From Puffinus mauretanicus (lineage: Eukaryota; Chordata; Aves; Procellariiformes; Procellariidae), in assembly GCA_023333565.1 (NCBI GenBank), contig JAJKFH010000927.1, forward strand, positions 1,550,001 through 1,614,000: a stretch of 64,000 bases of DNA. Direction: 5' to 3'. The stretch's first letter is position 1, and each line of letters opens with the position of its first letter. A model generated the notes under the pieces. That model made no database searches, was not told the DNA's origin, and saw only the letters and a program-made list of their open reading frames with translations. Positions 24,701 to 33,599 of the stretch are shown here, piece by piece. The translations under genes were made by a program, and so were the position numbers.

Positions 24701-27700
24701 CTCCCAACAAGACGGTAAGTCATCACTCTACTATTGCTGCATCTGTTAGTGAGGAATAAGCGTGTCTGCCTGGCTGTTTTTTTGTTTGGTTCCTCTCCCC
24801 GCCCCTTCTTCTGGATGGAATCATTAGGGAAATTAATTTTTTAATCTGCTGGGTTTCTAATATTTAAGAGAGAAATCAAGCAAACCTGAACACCTCAGTA
24901 CACTTTTACCATATCATTCACTTGTGTACTCAAGACGACATCTTCCCAGTATACAAGCAGTACACATTTGATCATAAGGATGAGATATCTTCCACACTGC
25001 AAATGCAGCATTGGCAGCGTAATCCATTGCTAATAATTGCAAAATCTCTGGAACCTGACTATAAGATTTCAGTAGCATGAGACAAAAGGAAGAATGGCAA
25101 AATCAGTTATCACCTTTATGACACCTCCAAGTTTAGCATCTGCTACAGCCAACTGTTCATGGGCATCTTTTGCCACTATCTTCTTGAGAATTTTCTTCAA
25201 GTTCTTGCTGAGCTTGCCTTCTACAAGAGCTGTGGATGCTGTATAAAACGAAAAGACCAAAGATGCAGTTTCTTTCCCCTCCTAAAACCTGTGAAGATAG
25301 TACTCCTAACTTGGTAGTTTTATTTTAACTGCCCACAGTAGCTCTAGTCCGAGCTGCAATACCACTTCGCCATGCAGTGGCTAAAATTGAAATAGAAGAA
25401 AATTATATACTTGCTCCTTTGGAGGCCTGAATCAAAAACCCTTCTCCCAGTTGCCTCTCCTTTCTCCATGTGGTTTCAGTTCTATTTCTGTCAATTTTGT
25501 TTAAGGATATCTACAAACATATGCTTCAGATATATGTTTAACATTTCCAAGGCAAGCTTATTTGGGAACATTTTGTGTGTTATTTAATTAATCAACCATT
25601 TTCCAGGTCCCTTAGTCAGCAACCATGATATCCTAAATTGAGTAATGGCTTATTTGCATCCTCTGGTGATGATAACGTACTATCTAAAGCCCAACAAAGA
25701 ATGATGCCAAACACACTGACTGGGCAGACAGACACAGACCCTTTTAATATAGCAAGTAGACTGAAGAATTTTAAAAGGACGTTCTTCATTCTCAAGTATT
25801 AATAGATCTGTAAAAACTTTACAATCCCACACAATGTATTTTAAGCAGGCACTTATACAACTCTCTTTGCAGGTCAGCTCTGTGCTCCACTGAATTTCTG
25901 TGATTGATGCAACATCTTCATCACAGTAAATAGAGCAGAAGCCAGTTATTTTTGATTTCCAGAACCTTAATGAAACGCAGGGTAAAATCTAAGTGCTATA
26001 CTGAGTTTCCTCTCAACCTTTCTACAACGGAGATAAGTTTCCACCTTTCAAGCCAATAGCTCCTAACCTACTTAAAACAGCCACATACATAGTCTTCCCT
26101 TCAAAATAAACGTGTCTGAATAATCTCTCCCATTTCACAGATAAGCAAACTTGAAGCAATGTAGTAAAAGTTCTGGGCGGGTTTTTTTGTTGTTTTGTTC
26201 TGAGAGTTTGGTTTTTTTTTAAATCAGCCTATCTATACATGATCTGAATCCAAACCTATGCAAAAGCAGCATAATCAAAAAAATATGCCAGGGAGAAGAA
26301 TATACAGCAGCTTCAGTCTCAGTTGTTTCACTTGCATCTCATGTATGATGGTAGTGTCTCTATTCTTGTTTCCTTAGCTTCTTTTATAAGCTATCCCTAC
26401 CACATCAGAATATGAAAATCTGTTCTTTAGTCATAAATGTGACCTGGAACATCCACCTACTGACGTCACACAGCACATTCAGCAGTAATAGTCACACTAC
26501 TTCTGAATGATTAGCTAGAACTTTTGTCATTTCTGTCCAAACCAGTCCACAGCATCAAGCATTTAAGTGTTGAATTAGTAAAAGTTATTGAACATTGTGT
26601 TTAAACTCCTGAATTTATTTTAAGTGGAATACAGGCATTTTTTTAGGCTGAAAAAAACACAGGCATAATATGCATCCATAAAACAAGGGCAGTTGTAATA
26701 ATATATGTACTCTGATACCTGCCTGTTGTCTCAGTGGTAGTGACGAAATGTTGACTCAAATCAGTTATATTCAGCTTCAACAAGAATCCATCATTGACAA
26801 CAGGCTACACCTACCAGTCAAAACCTTCTACATGGTGCTTATTAGTGAGCTGCTTGGGAAAATAGCATGGTAGGAAAAAACTAGACTTTATTACATCTCT
26901 ACTGCACTATAGGCTGGATGGATGACCTCATAAAAAAACAAAACCAGTTAACTTTGAAAAATTTGTAATTTAAAAACTAAGCAAAGAAACAGAGCAAGGA
27001 CAGAGGTAAGTAATGAGTGAACTAGTGCATGACAGGGATTTTTTTTTTTTTTTGTAAGAATGGTGTTAACTCACTTACCAGCAAGTGCTTCTGTTGTGTC
27101 CTGAAATTTTTCAAAGTGTTTCAGCTTTACTCTACAGAAGAAAAATATAAGTGTGTAAACAAATGTACATAAATCAGATGCAAGAACCATTTTACTTTTT
27201 TTACTTTTTATAGTTCCCCTCTTCTCCCTAAGACTGCAAGAGAGCAGAGATCAATATCCAGATCCTCAAAAAGAAGGAAGAGCACTAAACCTGGGAAGAG
27301 CACTAAACCTGCTGATTAAGTTTGAGCCTGATATGACTTTTCAGCTGGGTCCCACAAACTTTATTAAAAAAAAAAAAAAGAAGGAATTTTCATTTAGTAT
27401 TTCTAGGTCCAACAAATCAGAAAGCCTAAGCCCCTTTTTGTTTTGTAGTTCGTATTTAAAGACAGACATCATCCATTTAAATTTCAACACTGCACCCTGA
27501 TTAACTAGGTGTCACTGCTGATTGACTGATGATAGCATCTTCCCACTCATCTTTAAAAGAGAACCTTCTGCCTCCATGGAATGCATACCCTGCACACATT
27601 AGATTTAACACGCTTTTCAACCAAATGCATCTTCAGAGACTTTAAAACTGAACTGATTCATTGTCCATGAATCCTCAAGTCCTCCCTTGTAATTAGATGT

Positions 27701-30700
27701 TACAATACAAGTTCTGAGCTGAGCTTAAAACAAACAGAAAATTCTTCCATGCCCTAACTGCCGACCAGAGCCAAAAATCATATGGACAGTGTTTAATTGC
27801 ACTGTGTCAGATCCTTAGGCCCAGCTTCCCTCTCCCCCTCACATAGTCGGTGGAGTTGATATCTAGAGTAACAGTTAAGAAGCCATCTCAATCCAGTAAA
27901 TTCCTTGTCAGGGACAGGCATTTGACTAATCCAGTTCTGATTAACCACTGCTCTTTGTGAGTCAAGTATCTGCAAAGGAAGCAAGGTCACAGATAAAGCT
28001 GAATGCTTGAGTTAAGCATTCGTAGAGCCCAACAGAAGCTCCAGGCTTATAGTGATGCCTTTTCAGAAAGGCAGAAGAGATTGGAATTACTTTGATCCGA
28101 GTAGAGATCCATTAAGAGCTACATCCTGTCTAGCAAGTGGCCAAGATGATGTTTCCAAGACAAGATTAACACCTCTACAAACAGGCAGATGCGGGATATT
28201 TTGGCCTCTCCTCCTAATACTGTTACAGAGCAGGATAAATCCAAATCACAAGGCATAGCTTGTTCGGAAGTATCCGTTATAACCAAAGCTGGTTAGAAAT
28301 CTTCCAATAAAAACACCCTAGACAAACTTGGAAGGAATCCACCGTTGTCCCCAGCTTTAGGGCAATTTGCTAGAAAGGCCAGCTTGGTCAGTGGACACTG
28401 CAATCCCTGTGCAGCTACACAGTGGTGCTAACACTCACTGATGGCACGGGCAACAGCACTCAATGCACAGTGATTCACATGCTATTAGTTTCAGCTGGAT
28501 TAAACTTTTTTTTTTTTAAAGAATTTCCTGTGAGCACAAAAACCTGTCATTTCAGCCAGTTCCAGCATTACAAGCTTGGATGTTCTTGTCAAAGCATCCA
28601 GATCTCCTTAAAATATAGTTCAATTCTTTGCTTCGGTGACACATGGTAATGACTTCTGCAGTTTAATTACACTGTAAGGAAAGAAAAGTTTTTTCTTTCA
28701 CTTTGATATTCCATTTTAAGTTTCTCTGAGTATCTAACTTCATGTTATCATTGTTCACAGCTTTCAGGTTTTACCATACTGAAAAATAAAAATCGGTACT
28801 TCTTTCTGAACGTCAGATGTGCATAACTACAGGCAGTCATGTCCTTCCAAAAGCCAGGCTGCTATCCCCACATAAAGCTGCTTACATTTTGTTTGCTTTT
28901 TCAGGAGTTTCAAATTCTTTCCATAAACTGTCAACTTCTTGGAGCTTTTTCTCATTCAGAACCTGTAGAAGAAGAAAAAAACAAAACGAACAAAAAACCA
29001 CAACTATATTTAAAGCACTTTTGAACAACCTTCAACCCTGCATTCAGCAGAGAAGACCTGAAGCAGATTAACAGTGCATCCAACCACCAGAAGTTAATAC
29101 TGATTGAGTCAATAAACTCAATTTTGGTGATCTCCAGTTTCATCATTCTCTCTCAGCAGCTTTAGCCTATTAATATATACACAATATTACAGTGTTCTTA
29201 CTTTCAACTGAATTACAGGAGTTGCTCAATAATGGCTGGGTCCTTCTGAAGCTGCACATTAAAGCAAAACCCGCTCCTTGTTTATCAAAACTGGTCTTGC
29301 TCCACCTCCTCTGCAGGACTCATTCACAACCCCAGTGACCCAAAACCAAACCTACCACTACTTTGGGAAAATACAAACATGTCTGGGACGCCTAACAGGA
29401 AGGAGTGATCCCACAAGTTATTTTCATTAATCTGAGCTAGCTCAAGGAAGAAAGAGAAAATCTCTATAAAGAAGACTTTTCACCACAGCTTGGTAACCAA
29501 CTGAGCCAAGAATTACCTAAGAGGCAGCAATGGCTTAATCCCATCTCTGTACAAAGGGGATCCCCCTCAGTTTTTAAACAGCACAAGATTAACAATTACA
29601 CCCCTAGAGCCTACACGCATTTCAGAAGATGCAGAGTGTACTGCAGATTCCTAGAAAAGTGCTCAGGGGAACAGAACAGTCAAGATCTTTACAACATTAT
29701 GTTCTTTACACCTCACTCAAAAATCTTGTGGTTTTGTCCCCACAACGCAAATGCAACACAATTGCAATTTGACTCTGTGCAGTGCAGAAATCGTTCTTGG
29801 GATGAGATTTTGCTCCCTTGCAGATTTTTAAACCCCGGTCAAAGGAGGTTGTCTTTTTTAAACTCCATTAATAGCTGAGGAAATAAACATAGTAACTTGT
29901 TTCCCACAGGACTCTGAGGCACAGAAAAACTGCGGGGCAACTCTTCCTTTCCTCAGCCTGCTGATTCTTTCCTCCAATTCATCTTTCCTACCCTGAGGCC
30001 TACAGAATTTCTAGCCTCTATAAACAGACGAGGGTGCATAGAGAAAATTAAAGACATAGAAGCTGCTAAATCAAGGTTGTTAGGATATAGAAGTTACATG
30101 CCTATGGATATTTTGTAAGATAGTAAGACTCATTGGAAAAAGTCTTCCAAGATCTAGAACATGGCATTTGCCCTTACTATTCAGACTGTTTGCTCCTCTG
30201 ATGGGAGCAACACCTACAAGGGAATACCTGAGAACCACACAGCTTGCAGAGGACAACAGTTCTTCATCACCAAGGCATAAAGGCAGAGCACAGTTATGCT
30301 GGCAATAGACATCTGTGGGCACTGCTGAAAAGGGTGACCATGACTGTCTCCCAAAATTCAGAAGCACAAATTCTGTCCAAGCCTCAAGTAACTAAAAAAA
30401 AACCAACCCCAAACAAACAACCCCTCACCCCCCCAAAAAAAACAAGCAGTGACAATCTTTAGAGACTGCTTTAAAAAGAAAAAAGCTAAACTCCGCAGAG
30501 AATATTTTGATACAGAATGAACATACAAGTGTAAAAATGACACAAGTTTGTAGCTGAACAGCTACCCTGTCTAGGAAAGGAAAGCTATGTGATTGAGAGC
30601 CTTGCCCTGCAGATATGCACCAAGCCTGGGGCTCGCCGTATCTGGCCTTGGCAGCTGCAAACAGAATCAGCATGGAAAACCAAAGCTTGTCTCAAAACAT

Positions 30701-32464
30701 ATTTTAATAAAATACTACTTCTGCTGAGTTGCAGCAGACAGCTGTCACCTCTCCCCCAGTCCAGCCCAGACACCACTTGCAGCCCGCTGTCTTTCCCACG
30801 GAGTAGGTGTGTAACAGCCTGCCTTGGAACCTGCTCCTGGAAGCCTGGTGCCCTCTAGCCGCTTTGCACACACATCACAGCCAGACCCCACGCCCCAGCC
30901 GGCGACACCCGCAGCAGAGTGCTGCGGCACTTCTGCGGAGAGACTTCATCACTTCTCTTTATGCCCCTCCTCCTACCTTTGCTTTATGCCTACCCTGCTT
31001 TCAGAAATTAAAATATGGGTTATTTGCAGCACCTCCTGGCTCCCGTGAAAGGTTAAAAGGCCCTGGTTCAATGCACAAGAGGTTTAAGCCTACTCAAGAG
31101 GCAACTTTTTTTTTTTAGTAACTTGGAAGGTGCAGGATACTAGCCAGCGTGAACACCCAGTGAGCAAAACCTTCAGGGAGACTGCTGTATGTGTTAGTTC
31201 CCCAGGTATAAGTGTTGGGGAGCACAGAACAGAAGCTATCTGCTGTTAGAAGTATTTCTGTCTTCTCCCTCAGGCTTACATCTTGAAATCCTCCTTGCCT
31301 GAACTGCACAGCTGCACCTCAACGAGGAGGAAAGGTTTCAGGGCAGATGAAGTAAACATAGTGCTCTGTAGAGCACCAAGGGTGTACTTCTGCAGCAGGC
31401 TAGGGCAAAAGAAAACAGCGCCTTGCTTTCTTTGCACCTGCACTTGTGTTCACACGAGCTAAACACAGAAAAAAAGACTAAGCTGGGGGGAAAAAATAGA
31501 AATGTTATGATCAAACTCTATGAATAAGCTGATGGAACTGTACATGCATCAACACTTGAGCAAGAGAACAGGCCAGAGGAGAGCATGGCACCGTAGCAGC
31601 CCTAGTTTAGACTTGTTCAAACCACCGTGAAACTGCAGCCTTTGAGCCACCTCATCAGAGGCTGGCAGAGCCCTGTGAAGCGGTCTGTTCCTCCCAGCCC
31701 ACCTTCTCAGCTGAGCGAGGGAAGTCAGACCACACACTGTACCTGCAGGCACGCTCACCCCGCCCGCCTGCTCAGCCAGCCGACGAGCCCTGCTTGTGGA
31801 AACACACTCAGGCCGAGACACCCTGCACACCCGCCTGGGAACACGCTGCCTGCCTCCCATGCGCCCTTTCCTGCATCCAGAAGGTTTTGTGGCAACATCA
31901 GCCACGAGGGCACAGCTAGGAAGAGAAAGCGGACAACGTCCCCAAACCCGGATGCCTCCAGAGACTCCAAAAGGGGCACGGGCGCACACCCTCCTACTAA
32001 ATCCACCCCGACGGCTAGGAGGAAACGAGCGCCACGGGTGATGCTCGGCAGGACCACCGAGTAAGCGCCCCTTCCTCCCCTCAAGTGCCTGCAAACTCCA
32101 GCCGCAGCCCCTTCCTCGCGCCCCGGGCCTCCCGCACAACACGGCCTCTCTGCTCCTGCCCGGCCCCAGAGGCACGGCCCAGGGTCGCCGCACCAAGTAA
32201 CTCCCTGAGGAGCCGCCCGGCGCGGGGGCACTCGCTCCCCCGTGTTTCCCTGCGTGGGCCCAGCGCACGCCCGCCGCGCTCCTCCCCCGGCCCTCAGATT
32301 GCAGGAGGGCAGCCGGCCCCCGCGCTGAGACCCACCCGGGCCGGGACGGGCCGCGGCCGGGCGAGAGGGGCCGCGGCCGGGCGAGAGGGGCCGCGGCCAA
32401 CAGGCCCCGCACACCTCACCTTGAAGATGGCGTAGCCAGCGGCGGTCTCGAACAGCACCAACAT
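742..32464 (-). CDS. NOP58: NOP58, box C/D snoRNP core protein (15 coding exons)
   Basis: NOP58 is a nucleolar core protein of box C/D snoRNPs; with NOP56, fibrillarin and the 15.5K protein it directs rRNA 2'-O-methylation. Coding exons, read on the minus strand, are 32420-32464, 28886-28962, 27079-27131, 25114-25238, 23940-24076, 22689-22753, 21252-21386, 20228-20373, 12496-12622, 11669-11832, 10799-10933, 9483-9544, 6815-6948, 1559-1680 and 742-798. All are bounded by AG/GT and all phases join, giving 1584 nt including the stop (527 residues; the human protein is about 529). The start reads [15 protein letters not shown] (NOP5NT domain). The NOSIC region spans exons 5-7, and the Nop RNA-binding domain spans exons 9-11 and contains [10 protein letters not shown]. 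The C-terminus is a KKE/KKD-rich tail ending KDEDED. The exon 13 donor is GTTAGT, slightly atypical. No disabling change was seen. The intron between exons 8 and 9 is enlarged by a provirus. Confidence 0.96.
1681..6814 (-). other. NOP58: NOP58 intron 13 (largest intron free of a recognised element)
   Basis: This 5.1-kb intron lies between coding exons 13 and 14. I found no snoRNA with paired C and D boxes plus terminal stem, no exon-like reading frame and no repeat I can name. Confidence 0.55.
6949..9482 (-). other. NOP58: NOP58 intron 12, nothing recognised
   Basis: This is 2.5 kb between coding exons 12 and 13. Open frames such as the one at 8452-8802 on the plus strand have no splice context or protein-like composition and are treated as chance. 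Confidence 0.5.
12236..12336 (-). ncRNA. SNORD11: Box C/D snoRNA, SNORD11-type (copy 1)
   Basis: This snoRNA lies in the NOP58 intron between exons 9 and 10, on the host strand. Minus-strand features are a C box GTGATGATG (12320-12328), a D box CTGA (12243-12246) and a terminal stem AGTAG/CTACT. An internal guide GTCACTACCTC is followed two bases later by CGGA, a degenerate D' box. By the D+5 rule the guide pairs with the 18S rRNA segment GAGGUAGUGAC and addresses the G known as G509 in human numbering, the established SNORD11 target. The non-canonical D' box and the roughly 100-nt length make the exact ends uncertain. Confidence 0.75.
13207..13211. repeat. Target-site duplication, left copy (GGCTC)
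   Basis: GGCTC directly precedes the 5' LTR TG and is repeated directly after the 3' LTR CA at 19848-19852. This is a 5-bp duplication expected from retroviral integration. Confidence 0.85.
13212..13713 (+). repeat. 5' LTR of the ERVL-like provirus
   Basis: This 502-bp LTR starts TGTCCTGG and ends CCACGACA (TG...CA). It contains a TATA-like TATAAAA near 13431-13440, a GC-rich hairpin GGGGGGCTCGCCCCCC just downstream, and an ATTAAA near 13577 that may serve as its poly(A) signal. Compared with the 3' LTR it lacks a 12-bp duplication around the CCCATTGATG motif. Its last 70 or so bases are unusually different, including an 11-base G run at 13649-13659. Confidence 0.93.
13722..13739 (+). other. 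Primer binding site for tRNA-Lys(1,2)
   Basis: TGGCGCCCAACGTGGGGC lies 8 bases after the LTR end. It is the classical 18-base complement of the tRNA-Lys(1,2) 3' end, as also used by foamy viruses and some betaretroviruses. Confidence 0.92.
13821..15728 (+). CDS. Endogenous retroviral Gag (ERVL-like), intact
   Basis: This is an open frame of 635 codons starting at the first ATG (A at -3) and ending at UAG 15726-15728. Gag would form the particle core. The N-terminus is strongly hydrophobic (about residues 1-23, with further apolar stretches near 38-54 and 105-125), unlike the usual myristoylated MG start. A proline/alanine/threonine-rich linker (about 235-275) and a basic then acidic stretch follow. 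From about residue 310 there is a capsid-like helical region (key words [41 protein letters not shown]), then a coiled segment. The tail is acidic, ending YDDQD. I see no CCHC zinc knuckle. The family label rests on resemblance to gag frames of avian ERVL-like elements. The frame is uninterrupted, consistent with a recent insertion. Confidence 0.85.
   Translation: MLLFLLYLFKIGVGFCSLLCSAVINDVLPGRFVTKTLALGVIWYLGFVMKPFLHFGYHLMETISNYTFSSERFFMEEVENGTLATFLYDVISFVKITCQYLEHPWVVRIHLLVLLGNIVAVLSKVSKQFKNVIQRSAPRLDSYEWQGEWESMGKCLGRWASPVFWNFTPEQVQNPEKLVEYLEEVCCHPGHSRETQITTICWGLAHAYRALFNITQNPQGEGNVSAADDKATGPVATPPPTASTVAPSPPRAGTAATPPPATETQPVPVSVAPIQKRKCTRKSARLVRDEDEPGPSREQEEEGAEPVNEMVTTRSLSLGELRDMRKDFSRRPGEHIVTWLLRCWDNGASSLELEGREAKQLGSLSREGGIDKAIGQGAQVLSLWRRLLSGVKERYPFKEDVICHPGKWTTMERGIQYLRELAVLEVIYDDLNNEQLSKDPDEVKCTRPMWRKFVRSAPASHANSLAVMTWRDGEEQTVDELAGQLRQYEESLSSSLRACVSAVEKLSQEVQQLKEDMSCSPPARASVSAIRSKRPSAQERRHRGYTHRGNLWFYLRDHGEDMKKWDAKPTSVLQARVHELQGKTTRKGGPSRKTAAPVSSEFPRQSRRTDSTSDLNKGTSDSYLQEVDSEYDDQD
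15726..15756 (+). promoter_or_regulatory. Candidate gag-pol stop-codon readthrough site
   Basis: The gag UAG (15726-15728) is in the same frame as pol, with no other stop until 18552. Ten bases after the stop a perfect 6-bp hairpin can form: CCTCCA (15739-15744) and TGGAGG (15751-15756) around a six-base loop. The arrangement resembles readthrough signals of gammaretroviruses. Readthrough itself is inferred. Confidence 0.55.
15729..18554 (+). CDS. Endogenous retroviral Pol (protease-RT-RNase H-integrase), truncated by frameshift
   Basis: This frame continues gag after the UAG; the first possible internal start is the GTG at 15750, used here for residue numbers (935 codons including the stop). 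Protease has DTGA at about 30-33. Reverse transcriptase shows the first catalytic Asp at 243 (TIDIANAFF) and YIDD at 305-308. RNase H shows the Asp of FTDGS at 614 and the Asp of YTDSW at 676. Integrase has a zinc-binding HDTSGH...CETC (from His773 to Cys810) and the first two catalytic Asp residues at 840 (QIDY) and 899 (SDNGTHF). The frame then meets an A6 run at 18545-18550 and stops at TGA 18552-18554, before the third catalytic acidic residue. The rest of integrase is in another frame. A dUTPase domain, described in some ERVL, was not seen. Confidence 0.9.
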   Translation, partial: RGPASSQVEERDNRVYWTVWIRWPGTSDPQEYKALVDTGAQCTLMPSGYKGAEPICISGVTGGSQELTVLEAEVSLTGNEWQKHSIVTGPEAPCILGIDYLRRGYFKDPKGYRWAFGIAALETEEIKQLSTLPGLSEDPSVVGLLKVQEQQVPIATTTVHRRQYRTNRDSLIPIHELIRRLESQGVISKTRSPFNSPIWPVRKSTGEWRLTVDYRGLNEVTPPLSAAVPDMLELQYELESKAAKWYATIDIANAFFSIPLAAECRPQFAFTWRGVQYTWNRLPQGWKHSPTICHGLIHTALEQGEAPEHLQYIDDIIVWGNTAEEVFEKGERIVQILLKAGFAIKRSKVKGPAQEIQFLGIKWQDGRRQIPTDVINKITAMSPPTNKKETQAFLGVVGFWRMHIPNYSQIVSPLYHVTRKKNDFKWGPEQRQAFEQIKQEIVQAVALGPVRAGQDVKNVLYTAAGENGPTWSLWQKAPGETRGRPLGFWSRGYRGSEARYTPTEKEILAAYEGVQAASEVVGTEAQLLLAPRLPVLGWMFKGSVPSTHHATDATWSKWVALITQRARIGNPSRPGILEVITNWPEGKDFGISPEEEVTRAEEAPPYNKLPENKKQYALFTDGSCRLVGKHRRWKAAVWSPIRQVAETAEGEGESSQFAEVKAIQLALDIAEREKWPVLYLYTDSWMVANALWGWLQQWKQNNWQRRGKPIWAAALWQDIAARVENLTVKVRHVDAHVPKSRASEEHQNNQQVDQAAKIEVAQVDLDWQHKGELFIARWAHDTSGHQGRDATYRWARDRGVDLTMDTIAQVIHECETCAAIKQAKRVKPLWYGGRWLKYKYGEAWQIDYITLPQTRQGKRYVLTMVEVTTGWLETYPVPHATARNTILGLEKQVLWRHGTPERIESDNGTHFRNTLIDTWAKEHGIEWVYHIPYHAPASGKN
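18551..18915 (+). pseudogene. Integrase C-terminal part, out of frame with pol
   Basis: Immediately after the A6 run the integrase reading frame resumes in a different phase and stays open to TGA at 18913-18915, about 120 codons. It starts with the codon context of the catalytic Glu (IER-N motif) and continues into the tryptophan-containing C-terminal domain. A one-base length change in the homopolymer explains the break. It could be a true inactivating mutation or a sequencing error. No start codon of its own is needed or obvious. Confidence 0.8.
18916..19344 (+). other. Non-coding 3' part of provirus with polypurine tract, no env
   Basis: This is about 430 bp between the integrase stop and the 3' LTR, with no sizeable open frame, so there is neither env nor a dUTPase. 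The purine-rich AGAATAAGGGGTGGATA just before the LTR (about 19327-19343) is the likely plus-strand primer tract. Confidence 0.7.
19345..19847 (+). repeat. 3' LTR of the ERVL-like provirus
   Basis: This 503-bp copy has the same TG/CA ends as the 5' LTR. It carries a 12-bp tandem duplication around CCCATTGATG (about 19438-19460) and one extra A in the TATA region. On the minus strand (NOP58 sense) it holds an AATAAA at 19711-19716; the matching hexamer in the 5' LTR is at 13566-13571. Confidence 0.93.
19848..19852. repeat. Target-site duplication, right copy (GGCTC)
   Basis: GGCTC directly follows the terminal CA of the 3' LTR and matches 13207-13211. Confidence 0.85.
20040..20121 (-). ncRNA. 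SNORD11B: Box C/D snoRNA, SNORD11-type (copy 2)
   Basis: This snoRNA lies in NOP58 intron 8, about 105 nt after the exon 8 donor and under 200 nt from the provirus. On the minus strand it has a terminal stem GATGGC/GCCATC (20116-20121 with 20040-20045), C box GTGATGA (20108-20114) and D box CTGA (20046-20049). The guide GTCACTACCTC, two bases before the D box, is complementary to 18S GAGGUAGUGAC. The D+5 position again addresses human G509. A possible D' CTGA is at 20085-20088 with no target I recognise. Copy naming relative to human SNORD11/SNORD11B is by guide only, not by alignment. Confidence 0.82.
22015..22094 (-). ncRNA. SNORD70: Box C/D snoRNA, SNORD70-type (copy 1)
   Basis: This 80-nt RNA lies in the NOP58 intron between exons 6 and 7, on the host strand. 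A perfect 8-bp terminal stem CTGTTGTC/GACAACAG encloses C box ATGATGA (22079-22085) and D box CTGA (22023-22026). The D-box guide TTCGTCACTACC is complementary to 18S rRNA GGUAGUGACGAA. The fifth base from the D box faces human A512, the known SNORD70 target. An internal CTGA (22063-22066) is a candidate D' box. Confidence 0.9.
26722..26804 (-). ncRNA. SNORD70B: Box C/D snoRNA, SNORD70-type (copy 2)
   Basis: This second SNORD70-type gene is in the NOP58 intron between exons 3 and 4. The terminal stem is a perfect 9 bp (CCTGTTGTC/GACAACAGG). The C box reads ATGATGG, with the last base off consensus; the D box is CTGA (26731-26734). The guide TTTCGTCACTACC (13 nt) matches the same 18S site as copy 1, while the internal regions of the two copies have diverged except around a shared AAGCTGAA. 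The B suffix is by analogy with the human pair. Confidence 0.88.
27276..27311. repeat. 18-bp direct tandem duplication
   Basis: The unit GGAAGAGCACTAAACCTG occurs twice in a row within NOP58 intron 2. It is a simple local duplication with no evident function. Confidence 0.85.
28963..32419 (-). other. NOP58: NOP58 intron 1
   Basis: This is 3.5 kb between the first two coding exons. Its first part (from about 32400 down to 31750) belongs to the promoter CpG island, with a duplicated GGGGCCGCGGCCGGGCGAGA-like unit near 32348-32396. The rest is unremarkable. Confidence 0.5.
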
Positions 32465-33250
32465 GGCGGTGGCGGCGGCGGGCCCGGGGGAGCGCAGCCA
32501 CGTGCGACAGCTGACGGGACCCCCGGTCAAGCACGCGCGCGCCGGAAGGGGAAGTGGCGGCAGCGGAAGTGAGCGCAGCGGAGGGGGAAGCGGTGGGGCC
32601 GCCCTCCCCTCGCGCTCTCGCGAGCCACGTGGCGGGCGGCGGGACCACGTCGCCGCGCGCGGCGGGCGGGGGCGGAGCTTGTGCTGCGGCCGTTAACTGC
32701 CGTTACCGCCGGTCCCCGCCCCTTTGCGGCCCTCCCGCTGCGGGCGGCGCTGCCCGCCCCGGGGCCGGCCGGTGGCTCGGTGTCAGCGGCCCCGCTGCGT
32801 CGTGTTCGTGAAGGTTCGAGCCTCTTGACGTAAAACACCCTCCCTGTAAGCGTTCGGACGGCTGCCCGGTGCGCGGGGCGGGCCTCCGTAGTAGCCCGCC
32901 CGTCTGACGTGCCAGTCCGGCCGCTGGGTACGGCACCCGCGGCAGCCGCTCGCCATCTCCCGCTTGCTCGGGAGCGGCGGGCCCCTGCCCAGCGCCTGCC
33001 CGAGCCCGCAGGCGCAGTGGTTGGCGGTGGGGCGGCCACTGTGACTGGGAGCGGGTCTGCGCTCGAGGGCTCGGGTGCCCGGTTTGGTAGTTCTTGTTTC
33101 CCGAGTGAAGCCTGAGGCGGGTTTGAGCTGGTGGCCCCGGGTCGGGGCGCTGCATCCAGCCTGCCTGCAGCGCCGGAGTTCAGCCGGCGCTCTCGGCCCT
33201 CTCCACGCACCGCGGTGGATCCCCTTCTGCCCCCGCCGCGCTCGCCCCTC
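32465..33250 (-). promoter_or_regulatory. NOP58: NOP58 promoter and CpG island
   Basis: This TATA-less, CpG-dense region lies just upstream of the NOP58 start codon. It contains two canonical E-boxes CACGTG (32499-32504 and 32626-32631), ETS-type CCGGAAG (32542-32548) and GCGGAAGTG (32563-32571), and TCTCGCGAG (32616-32624), nine of ten bases of the BANP-type motif, next to the second E-box. MYC regulation of nucleolar genes makes the E-boxes plausible, but binding is inferred. The island extends into intron 1. Large open frames here are products of high GC. Confidence 0.7.
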
Positions 33251-33599
33251 GGGCTTGTTCCCAAGGCCTCGTCTGCAGATCTTCATACAGACAAAATTCT
33301 TTTCCGTAAAGAGTTTGTTGCGACTAAGTGCAATTGTGTGCATTTAAAAGATTTGCTTCTCCAACAGAGAAGTGCCAAATTACATGCGTTTAAAACACAA
33401 ATTTTAAAGGCTGCTTATTTCTCCACCCTGCTGCAGCGTCCCCAGGATACGGGCATTTCTGCTGGGGGAAGGCAGAGGCCGGAGGCGGCTGGAGCCGTCC
33501 GTTTGTGCCACCTGCTGGTTTCTGTCTTGGCGAAGAGCGTCTTTGTGCGAGCTGCTGCCTCTGACCTACTTCTACGCCTGGGTCCAGGCCGTACCGAAT

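Larger units (their letters stand above)
22754..28885 (-). other. NOP58: NOP58 introns 2 to 5 outside snoRNAs and exons
   Basis: Apart from exons 3-5 and one snoRNA, this span is AT-rich intron sequence. It contains simple T and A runs and one 18-bp tandem duplication (27276-27311). I identify no transposable element or extra exon. Confidence 0.5.

Noticed and set aside
30181..30268. Possible box C/D snoRNA in NOP58 intron 1
   Set aside because: C and D boxes are present by chance spacing, but only a weak, offset stem and no recognisable guide.
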